This document shows, in pieces, positions 7,901 through 14,247 of a stretch of 64,000 bases of DNA (positions within the stretch are counted from its first letter, which is position 1; each line of letters opens with the position of its first letter). The DNA lies in contig JAVKCG010000054.1 of the NCBI GenBank assembly GCA_040222875.1, positions 170,899 to 234,898 on the forward strand, in the 5' to 3' direction. The notes under the pieces are model-generated. The model saw only the letters and a list, made by a program, of their open reading frames with translations, searched no databases and was not told the DNA's origin. Position numbers and translations under genes: made by a program. This DNA is from JAJCYL01 sp040222875. Its GTDB lineage: Bacteria > Bacteroidota > Bacteroidia > Cytophagales > Cyclobacteriaceae.

Positions 7901-9507
7901 TACTTCTGAAGTCTATAAATCTCATATGGCAGCTGGCAAAACTCAACCCTTGATGTTGCAAGCGTATGGTCATCAACATATTTGGTGGGGGCAAATACCA
8001 ACCGCTTCTTCCCATTATGTTTTGGCAGCTCCTTCAATTTTTCCAATGTAAGCGCATTTGCCTTTAGCCATTCAATATCCGGCTTGTAGAGCAGGTAAAC
8101 CTCGTAATTTTTGCTCTCGCCAATAAAGCCAACTTTCTCATCTACCGCTTTTTCATCAAACTCCTCCCCGGTAGCGGTGTAAAACAAGTACCGGGCAAAC
8201 TCTTTAAAACTTGGGATTTTATTGCCGCTTAGCAGGCTTTCCATTTCAATGGGGTCACCTAATTCAAAATAACTGAAAGAGCCTCCTAATCCTTTCTTTA
8301 AGTTATCTTTTTTTGAGTTTTTTACACCCTTGATGACCCTCCTTACCCGCTCTGCAGTGATATTGTCGGCATAATCTTCCTGCTCTACTAAAATGAACTT
8401 GCGGTTGCCATCGTCCTCTTTGTTAAGCTCCAAAACTGCCTGAGCAGTGGTACCGGAGCCGGAGAAGCTGTCGAGAACAATCGAATTTTTATCAGTAGAC
8501 AGCAAAAGAATGAGCTTAATAAGGGTTGATGGTTTAGGAGTATCAAATAATTTTTTATCACCTAAAATCCCGGTGAGTTCTTTATTAGCAGCATCATTAT
8601 GCCCCGCATCCTCATAATTCCACCAAGATGTGGGGACTACTCCTTGCTGAACTTCTTTTAAATATCTCTTTAGTTGTGGGGCTCCCTTTCCGTCCTTTCC
8701 AAAGAAAATTCTTCCTTCTTTTAGCCATCTTTCAATAGTGTCTTTGCTACCTCTCCAGCTACTACCTTTTGGAGGGTTAAACTGCTCCTTAGTTATTGGA
8801 TTAACAATTGGAAAGACACTGTTTTCCGAGAACGTTTTCACAAGCAAGTTGTCTGAACGCCACAGGCCTTTGCCGTCACCATCGTCGTACTTATAGAGTT
8901 TATCTTGCTTTTCCGTTCTTGGGAATAAGTTTCTCTTAAAAGATTCTGATTTCTGATAAGTAATAATAAAATCATGCATTGCAGCTATACCAGTTGCATC
9001 ATTTGACGCTGCATATTTTTTTTGCCAAATAATATTTCCAACGAAGTTTTCCTGTCCAAACACCTCATCAAGCAGCAACCTTAGGTTATGCTGTTCATTG
9101 TCATCAATGGAAATAAAAATAGCTCCATCCTCACTTAATAATTCCCTCAATAATTTCAGCCGTGGCATCATCATGCAGAGCCATTTGTCATGTTTCGTTA
9201 AATCCTCTTTATCAACAACTTTACCCAACCACTCCTTTATCATGGGGCTGTTCACATTGTCGTTGTAAGCCCAATTTTCATTGCCGGTATTGTAAGGCGG
9301 GTCTATGTAAATGCACTTGATTTTGCCACCATAAGTAGGGAGCAGTGCTTTAAGGGCCTTTAAATTATCCCCCTGTATGATCAGGTTGTCGTGAAGGGAA
9401 ACTTTCTCAGTAAGGCTAAGCTCTTTTCGTGGCACAAGCTGATGGTACTTCACAGCCAAATGGTGGTTTTGAACGAAAGTTTTTCCTTTAAACTGAATGG
9501 TGGGCAT
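7900..9507 (-). CDS. mod: Type III R-M DNA methyltransferase (Mod), beta-class adenine-N6
   Basis: The 535-residue Mod subunit methylates and recognises the DNA site and is required for Res activity. Catalytic motif IV is DPPYNTGNENW (about residues 69-79). AdoMet motif I comes late in the chain (LDSFSGSGTTAQAVLEL, about 343-359). The IV-before-I order is that of the beta class, which includes type III Mod and methylates adenine at N6. The target recognition region lies between them (about 160-320). The ATG at 9507 is the clear start. It is the first gene of the mod-res operon. No simple-sequence tract suggesting phase variation is visible in the coding region. Confidence 0.95.
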   Translation of the reverse strand: MPTIQFKGKTFVQNHHLAVKYHQLVPRKELSLTEKVSLHDNLIIQGDNLKALKALLPTYGGKIKCIYIDPPYNTGNENWAYNDNVNSPMIKEWLGKVVDKEDLTKHDKWLCMMMPRLKLLRELLSEDGAIFISIDDNEQHNLRLLLDEVFGQENFVGNIIWQKKYAASNDATGIAAMHDFIITYQKSESFKRNLFPRTEKQDKLYKYDDGDGKGLWRSDNLLVKTFSENSVFPIVNPITKEQFNPPKGSSWRGSKDTIERWLKEGRIFFGKDGKGAPQLKRYLKEVQQGVVPTSWWNYEDAGHNDAANKELTGILGDKKLFDTPKPSTLIKLILLLSTDKNSIVLDSFSGSGTTAQAVLELNKEDDGNRKFILVEQEDYADNITAERVRRVIKGVKNSKKDNLKKGLGGSFSYFELGDPIEMESLLSGNKIPSFKEFARYLFYTATGEEFDEKAVDEKVGFIGESKNYEVYLLYKPDIEWLKANALTLEKLKELPKHNGKKRLVFAPTKYVDDHTLATSRVEFCQLPYEIYRLQK

Positions 9508-9675
9508 ATAAATTTTTATTGGGGGTAAGGTACTAAATGAACACGTTTAAAGCTTAGCAAACTTTGGCAAAATTCCAGATGAAGTCAAGGTTCATCTCAC
9601 CTAAATTGCTATCACAATAATTGAAGGGATGGCCAGGAACACTTGAAGTGTAAGACAGCACTGAAGGTATTTTGA

Positions 9676-9706
9676 TGTCAGGTGAAAACACCTGACACGG
9701 CGGAAA
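9676..9706. repeat. 31-nt hairpin repeat flanking the R-M genes, right copy
   Basis: This is the direct-repeat partner of 5330-5360. The hairpin is better preserved here, with 8-bp arms GTCAGGTG and CACCTGAC around an AAAA loop. It lies 169 bp upstream of the mod start codon. Confidence 0.6.
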
Positions 9707-9735
9707 AATGACATAAAATGACATGGTTGTCTACT

Positions 9736-9759
9736 CAGAGTCCCCTTGGGGAGACTCTG
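9736..9759. other. Strong isolated hairpin
   Basis: Arms CAGAGTC (9736-9742) and GACTCTG (9753-9759) enclose CCC/GGG pairing with one bulged A. No T-run follows on the plus strand, so it is not an obvious intrinsic terminator. Its role is unknown. Confidence 0.4.
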
Positions 9760-9790
9760 AACGGGGGATCAAGATTTCGGACAACATTAA

Positions 9791-9961
9791 CAATCTGTGA
9801 ATGTCTCGGTGATTTCACTATCAGGGCAGGTGCTTAGTTCACAAGATTACAGGGAAGTATCGCAAATCCGAACCAAAATTGAAGGCCTACCGGGGATTTA
9901 TCTGGTGAAGGTGATACGAGGCGGGGTAAGCGACAAATATTTCAGTGTTTTGAAAAAATGA
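9791..9961 (+). pseudogene. Remnant T9SS type A sorting domain, copy 2
   Basis: This 171-bp frame encodes 56 residues and a stop, with VSVISLSGQVLSSQDYREV, GLPGIYLVKV and KYFSVLKK. It has exactly the length of 5048-5218 and most bases are identical. Here the canonical GLPGIYLVKV motif is preserved, so this copy is closer to a functional sorting domain. It has no start, signal peptide or preceding domain. The sequence 5' of it is non-coding, so it is a truncated gene end. Confidence 0.7.
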
Positions 9962-10037
9962 CATTCAGACCTGATAAGTTTCTAAAACCAATCAAATCTC
10001 CCTAATCCCAAATCTTTGGTTTTGCTTTAAACGAATC

Positions 10038-10060
10038 CACGACAATTGTTCATAGCTGGT
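10038..10060 (+). repeat. Short dispersed element, copy B
   Basis: This is the partner of 4644-4667: CACGAC, two variable bases, TTGTTC, then ATAGCTGGT, differing by a missing C and two substitutions. It is followed by a GC-rich hairpin as in copy A. Confidence 0.5.
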
Positions 10061-10061
10061 G

Positions 10062-10090
10062 TAAGCCCTTGGGCCTTTGGTTCCGGGGCT
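10062..10090 (+). terminator. Possible intrinsic terminator after element B
   Basis: AAGCCCT pairs with GGGGCTT (one G-T pair) across a 15-nt loop that can form further G-C pairs, followed by TGTTTC. It is weaker than the terminator after element A because the T-run is interrupted. Confidence 0.45.
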
Positions 10091-10221
10091 TTGTTTCATT
10101 AAGAGGATTCTTTGTGAAGTGTTCCATTGAACATGTCGAGTTCGATTTTTTTTGGACAAAAAAATGTAACTTTCAATTTGTCCAATTTAAGTTGAGGTTA
10201 TGAGGGAACGGCTTGTGCTAT

Positions 10222-10812
10222 TCATAAAAAAGTATACCCCAACTTACTCAACTGCTCTTTCGTCAATGACAACACTTTAACTTCCATCGGAACGTCGGTG
10301 AGGGGCTGATCAAGCGAATCGACTTCTACTTTTGCAATTGCCTCAAGTACCTCAAACCCCTTAAAGAGCTGACCGAAAATCATATAGTTCATATCCAAAC
10401 GAGGTATTCCATTTTGGTCATGGACAACGTATAATTGGCAGCCAGCCGAGAGCTTTTCGGGATTGCCGTCCCTTCCGGCACCCAACGCACCATAAAGATG
10501 TTTGATGTTCTCATTGAATTCAGGTTGCAATAAATAGGGCGAATCTGCAAACCCTTCAGGAGTGTCGGGACAGCCGCCTTGTATTACAAAGCCTTCCACA
10601 ACGCGATTGAAAGTTAAGGAATCCCAATAACCAGAATTTGCCAGGCTGATAAAGCTCTCTTTATGTATCGGCGTCTCGTCATATAACCAAAACAGCATTT
10701 CTCCCTGGGGCGTCTTGATCTGACCGATAGGGTATGTTTCAGCGACTTCTTTTTTAGCTTTTCCGCAAAATGTTAGTAGGAATGTTAGGAGTAGTATTGG
10801 AGAGGCTTTCAT
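10222..10812 (-). CDS. Cyclophilin-type peptidyl-prolyl isomerase, lipoprotein
   Basis: The 196-residue product has a lipobox (LTFC followed by GK after a hydrophobic leader), so it should be an envelope lipoprotein that catalyses proline isomerisation during folding of exported proteins. The cyclophilin core is clear: FNRVVEGFVIQGGCPDTPEG (about residues 68-87) contains the F-x-R-V and QGG active-site region, and SAGCQLYVVHD and MIFGQLFKGFEVL follow. The usual aromatic residues of cyclosporin-binding cyclophilins are not all present, as in many bacterial forms. It is read after the CBM9-like gene (78 bp) and may share its transcript. Confidence 0.9.
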   Translation of the reverse strand: MKASPILLLTFLLTFCGKAKKEVAETYPIGQIKTPQGEMLFWLYDETPIHKESFISLANSGYWDSLTFNRVVEGFVIQGGCPDTPEGFADSPYLLQPEFNENIKHLYGALGAGRDGNPEKLSAGCQLYVVHDQNGIPRLDMNYMIFGQLFKGFEVLEAIAKVEVDSLDQPLTDVPMEVKVLSLTKEQLSKLGYTFL

Positions 10813-10890
10813 AGCAGGAAATTACAAAATAACGTCACTCCGTTGAAATAGAGTTTGACAGATTTCTACTTCCCTTTGATAAATGATAAC

Positions 10891-11499
10891 CTATTTTCCC
10901 ATTTCAACAGGAAACCAGGTTTCAGTCTTAACAGGATCAGAATTAGCTGGAAAAATAATGTCATTTGCCTGACCCATAAAATCTTTTACTTCAATCCACA
11001 TTTTGAGATCGCTGCGTTGGATCTTTTCCTTGGAAATACGGAATTCATGTCCTTCGTAAGGCCTGACACTTTCAAGAAATGTAAGATCCTCATCTTCATT
11101 GACGACTTCTACGGTATTGGCCATCCAGTTTTTTTGATTACCCCAATTCCATTTCGGTATGGTATCATTCCAATTGCCCACCAATTCCCTTTCTCCAAGT
11201 TGCATTGAAGCATGAAGGTTAATGATTCCCATCGATTCATTAAATAAATAAAGGTCAACATACCTGCCCACTTGCTCCTGATTGTTGATGCCTATGTATA
11301 AATAGTCTTCATCGTGAATAAGGTAGAGAAAATTGTGAGGTGTAAGTTCCAGAATCTGAGGTTGTGACCATTCTGAAGAACCAAATTGCCCATCAATCTG
11401 TATGTTGAGATCGGAATTAAACGGGATTTGTTCTTGACTCGATCTAGTGCAGGACACTAAAAGCGAAGCCAGCAGCCAAATAAATGATCGATTTCGCAT
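10891..11499 (-). CDS. CBM9/DOMON-like lipoprotein
   Basis: The 202-residue protein starts with a lipoprotein signal (LLASLLVSCTRS). The mature part resembles carbohydrate-binding family 9-like beta-sandwich domains: IDGQFGSSEWSQP, then a strand pattern ending DEDYLYIGIN, later EFRISKEKI. Such domains bind sugars or haem in extracytoplasmic proteins. No enzyme domain is attached, so a binding or sensing role is inferred. menB lies 29 bp upstream of its start region, on the same strand. Confidence 0.65.
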   Translation of the reverse strand: MRNRSFIWLLASLLVSCTRSSQEQIPFNSDLNIQIDGQFGSSEWSQPQILELTPHNFLYLIHDEDYLYIGINNQEQVGRYVDLYLFNESMGIINLHASMQLGERELVGNWNDTIPKWNWGNQKNWMANTVEVVNEDEDLTFLESVRPYEGHEFRISKEKIQRSDLKMWIEVKDFMGQANDIIFPANSDPVKTETWFPVEMGK

Positions 11500-11528
11500 T
11501 TTTCTTGTCGTTTATTGATAATGACCAA

Positions 11529-12371
11529 CTACGGAAATTTGGGAAACTTTGAAAAGTCCCTCTTTCGTTTTTCCAAGAATGCATTGCGACCTTCAACCGC
11601 CTCATCAGTGCCATAGGCCAATCGGGTAGCCTCGCCGGCGTATACCTGCTGGCCTACCAGTCCATCATCAATCAAGTTAAACCCGAATTTTAACATTTTA
11701 ATGGCCGTGGGGCTTTTGGTCATTATTTCCTGAGCCCAATCATAAGCAGTCTGTTCCAACTCATCATGGGGTACTACTTTATTGACCATACCCATGTCAT
11801 AGGCTTCCTGAGCTGAGTAATTGGCTCCGAGGAAAAAGATTTCCCTGGCCCTTTTTTGCCCAACTTGCCTGGCCAAATAAGCTGACCCAAACCCGCCATC
11901 AAAGCTGGCTACATCAGCATCCGTTTGCTTGAAAATGGCATGCTCCTTACTCGCTAGGGTCATGTCGCATACCACATGCAGGCTGTGCCCGCCACCAACA
12001 GCCCATCCGGGAACAACAGCGATGACAACCTTATTCATAAAACGAATCTGGCGTTGAACATCCAAAATGTTGAAGCGGTTTACGCCGTTTTCACCTTTAT
12101 ACCCGGTGTTGGAACGAACCCGCTGATCACCACCTGAGCAAAATGCCCAGCCACCGTCTTTAGGTGAGGGGCCTTCGCCGGTAAGTAAGACCACACCGAT
12201 TTCCTGGCTTTCATGACAAATGATCAAGGCCTCCCATAATTCATCCACGGTTTTGGGTGTAAAGGCATTTCGACATTCAGGTCGGTTGAAAGCAATTCTG
12301 GCCACACCGTTGCATGACTTGAATGTAATTTCCTTGTATTCTTTTTCTGTTTTCCAGTTTAGTCCTGCCAT
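11529..12371 (-). CDS. menB: 1,4-dihydroxy-2-naphthoyl-CoA synthase
   Basis: This crotonase-fold enzyme closes the second ring of menaquinone by converting o-succinylbenzoyl-CoA to DHNA-CoA. Diagnostic segments are FNRPECRNAFTPKTVDEL, GWAFCSGGDQRVR, PGWAVGGGHSLHVVCDMTL and TDADVASFDGGFGS. The ATG at 12371 (MAGLNW) gives 280 residues, close to the usual MenB length. A longer frame begins with a TTG at 12398, but that codon overlaps a good promoter -7 box, so the ATG is preferred. A hotdog thioesterase and menF are encoded about 31 kb to the right, so the menaquinone genes are dispersed. Confidence 0.95.
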   Translation of the reverse strand: MAGLNWKTEKEYKEITFKSCNGVARIAFNRPECRNAFTPKTVDELWEALIICHESQEIGVVLLTGEGPSPKDGGWAFCSGGDQRVRSNTGYKGENGVNRFNILDVQRQIRFMNKVVIAVVPGWAVGGGHSLHVVCDMTLASKEHAIFKQTDADVASFDGGFGSAYLARQVGQKRAREIFFLGANYSAQEAYDMGMVNKVVPHDELEQTAYDWAQEIMTKSPTAIKMLKFGFNLIDDGLVGQQVYAGEATRLAYGTDEAVEGRNAFLEKRKRDFSKFPKFP

Positions 12372-12395
12372 TGTTAGCTCATGTGATGTGTTTTG

Positions 12396-12403
12396 CAAAT
12401 GTA
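12396..12403 (-). promoter_or_regulatory. Putative menB promoter -7 box
   Basis: On the minus strand this reads TACATTTG, a full match to the Bacteroidota TAnnTTTG element, 24 bp before the preferred menB ATG. No perfect TTG -33 element is seen at the usual spacing, so strength is uncertain. Confidence 0.5.
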
Positions 12404-12577
12404 AGAAGTAGGGTTTAGCGGGAGGTAAGGTTCTAGACTCATCTCAGCTTTTATCACCCGCCCTTAAAAACTTTAAATAGTTTCTGACTTATGAAGGTAT
12501 TTGAGCGTCACTTTGCAAGGACTCGAATTGTTTGAATTTGAGGAACGGGTATGATTTGTTCTATAATAATAATTGCT

Positions 12578-13219
12578 TTACTCTTTTCGCATCGCCTTAT
12601 ATGCGTCATGCATACCCTCACCATTCATGATTTTGGGAATGCATTTTTGAATCCTTTTAATCCGGGTTTGGGATTGTTTGGGTTGTGAAAAGTGAATGAT
12701 GTAGCCTCGTTGCCGACCGGGGGTAAGTGCTTCGAAAGCGTTTTTAAGAGTGATGTCTTCATCCATCATTTGCTGTAACTCTGAGGGTATCGGTTCGGGG
12801 TTCTTTTTGAACTTAATCTTTCTTCCTGATTTTTCAATTTCAATAGCTTCTTCAAAATAGGCCTTGACTACTTTTTCCTGTTTCGTGATTTGATCAATAT
12901 GTGTGAACTTCAACATTCTGGTAGCCTGAGAACTCTCACCCGGTTTTTGCAACACCGAGTTAGGATCTTTCATCAAAGCACCTTTGAAAAAGCTAATGGC
13001 GCAAAACTCCTTGAAGGCGCTTATTAATGCGATATTTTTTTGATCGAAAGTATAACATGGGACACCCCATTTTAGCTCTTCAGTCAGCTTTGTTTCAAGG
13101 GCAATTTTCCTGAGCCGTTGAAGTTCTTCGGACCAGTTATGAACCTTGCACTCCAGGGTGCCTCCAAGCGAACAACGACCACAACCTTCAGCTAAATAAT
13201 TGTCAATTTGTGGGTTCAT
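12578..13219 (-). CDS. YdeI/DUF1801 family protein
   Basis: The 213-residue protein combines a DUF1801-like N-terminal part (EELKWGVPCYTFDQKNIALI, then AISFFKGALM) with a C-terminal YdeI/OmpD-associated segment (LTPGRQRGYIIHFSQPKQ, then RIQKCIPKIMNGEG). A short Cys-rich leader (GCGRCSLGGTLEC) precedes the first domain and could bind a metal. The family is widespread and of unknown biochemical function. It lies 22 bp downstream of the ion-channel gene and may be cotranscribed with it. Confidence 0.8.
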   Translation of the reverse strand: MNPQIDNYLAEGCGRCSLGGTLECKVHNWSEELQRLRKIALETKLTEELKWGVPCYTFDQKNIALISAFKEFCAISFFKGALMKDPNSVLQKPGESSQATRMLKFTHIDQITKQEKVVKAYFEEAIEIEKSGRKIKFKKNPEPIPSELQQMMDEDITLKNAFEALTPGRQRGYIIHFSQPKQSQTRIKRIQKCIPKIMNGEGMHDAYKAMRKE

Positions 13220-13241
13220 AGTCTGCCAAATTAGAACGCCA

Positions 13242-14054
13242 TTACTTCTGCAGTTTTTCTTCGATTGTATCTAACTGTTGCTTTAATGCAGATAATTGAT
13301 TGGTCAGTTTGCGGTTCTCATCACTCATAAACTGCTTCATTTTGTCCTCCTCCTTCTGCATTTCATCAGCCTGAAGCTCATTCATGGTATTTACTACAAT
13401 AGCAATGAAAATATTAAGCGTGGTATAAGTGGCGATTAGAATAAAAGGAACAAAAAATACATAGGCATACGGTAGCTTTTCCATCATTGGCCTTGCAATG
13501 CCTGACGACCAGCTTTCGAGGGTCATAATCTGGAAAAGGGTAAAAGTGCTTTCACCCATCGACCCGAAAAACTGTGGAAACTCCTTGCCATAGAAGTTGG
13601 TGCCCAAAACAGCGAAAATGTAGAAAATGATCGCCAATAGAAGCATGATCCAGCCAATACTGGGTATAGCCCTCATAATCGCCTCAACAATAAATCGTAG
13701 TTTAGGTACATTGTTCAATAGCCTGAGTGTTCGAAGTATTCTAAGCGTTCTGAATACCGAAAGCGATCCAGCAGCGGGAACTGCGGCAACAGCCACAATC
13801 AGGAAATCAAAAATGTTCCATCCGCTCTTAAAAAAATCAAGCCTGTAAACGATGAGTTTAAGGGCTATTTCAGCAATGAAAATGTAGAGGATAAATCGAT
13901 CGATTTGCTCAAACCAATTGCCCATTTTATTCATGAGGCCTGGCGAAGTTTCCATTCCGATAGTGATCGAATTAAAAATGATCAGACCAATGATAAAATT
14001 GTGAAACTTGTCAGAGTCAACGAACTGTTTAAGCTTGGAATCCTGTTTTGACAT
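13242..14054 (-). CDS. NaChBac-like voltage-gated ion channel
   Basis: This six-transmembrane ion transport protein has about 270 residues from the ATG at 14054; a TTG two codons earlier is less likely. The S4 voltage sensor is clear, with arginines every third residue (FRTLRILRTLRLL). The pore carries TLESWSSG, nearly identical to the TLESWAS selectivity filter of bacterial NaChBac sodium channels, and is followed by the S6 helix (LNIFIAIVVNTM). The C-terminal tail is a predicted coiled coil (QLSALKQQLDTIEEKLQK), as in NaChBac tetramers. It should form a homotetrameric, voltage-gated sodium-selective channel in the inner membrane. Confidence 0.92.
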   Translation of the reverse strand: MSKQDSKLKQFVDSDKFHNFIIGLIIFNSITIGMETSPGLMNKMGNWFEQIDRFILYIFIAEIALKLIVYRLDFFKSGWNIFDFLIVAVAAVPAAGSLSVFRTLRILRTLRLLNNVPKLRFIVEAIMRAIPSIGWIMLLLAIIFYIFAVLGTNFYGKEFPQFFGSMGESTFTLFQIMTLESWSSGIARPMMEKLPYAYVFFVPFILIATYTTLNIFIAIVVNTMNELQADEMQKEEDKMKQFMSDENRKLTNQLSALKQQLDTIEEKLQK

Positions 14055-14247
14055 CAGCAAAGGAGGCTAAATTGTGTGCCGCAAATTTGTGCTTTTTTAG
14101 TTCAAAAAAAGATACCACTTTAAGGTTTTCTCCAATTTTTATCAATCATCAACTCTTGTTTCAAATCTTTTTCCAAAAAGATTTTTTAACTATTGAAACT
14201 AACTTACCTTATTCAGCGTACTTTGCTCAATTTTGCTAGATCGTTAA

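Larger units (their letters stand above)
9508..10221. other. Non-coding 714-bp right flank of the type III R-M island
   Basis: The stretch holds the 31-nt hairpin repeat (9676-9706), an isolated strong hairpin (9736-9759), the second T9SS sorting-domain remnant (9791-9961), the second short element (10038-10060) and a GC-rich hairpin. It must also contain the mod promoter, somewhere between 9508 and about 9620, but no TAnnTTTG box is evident there. From 10090 to 10221 nothing is recognised. Confidence 0.5.
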
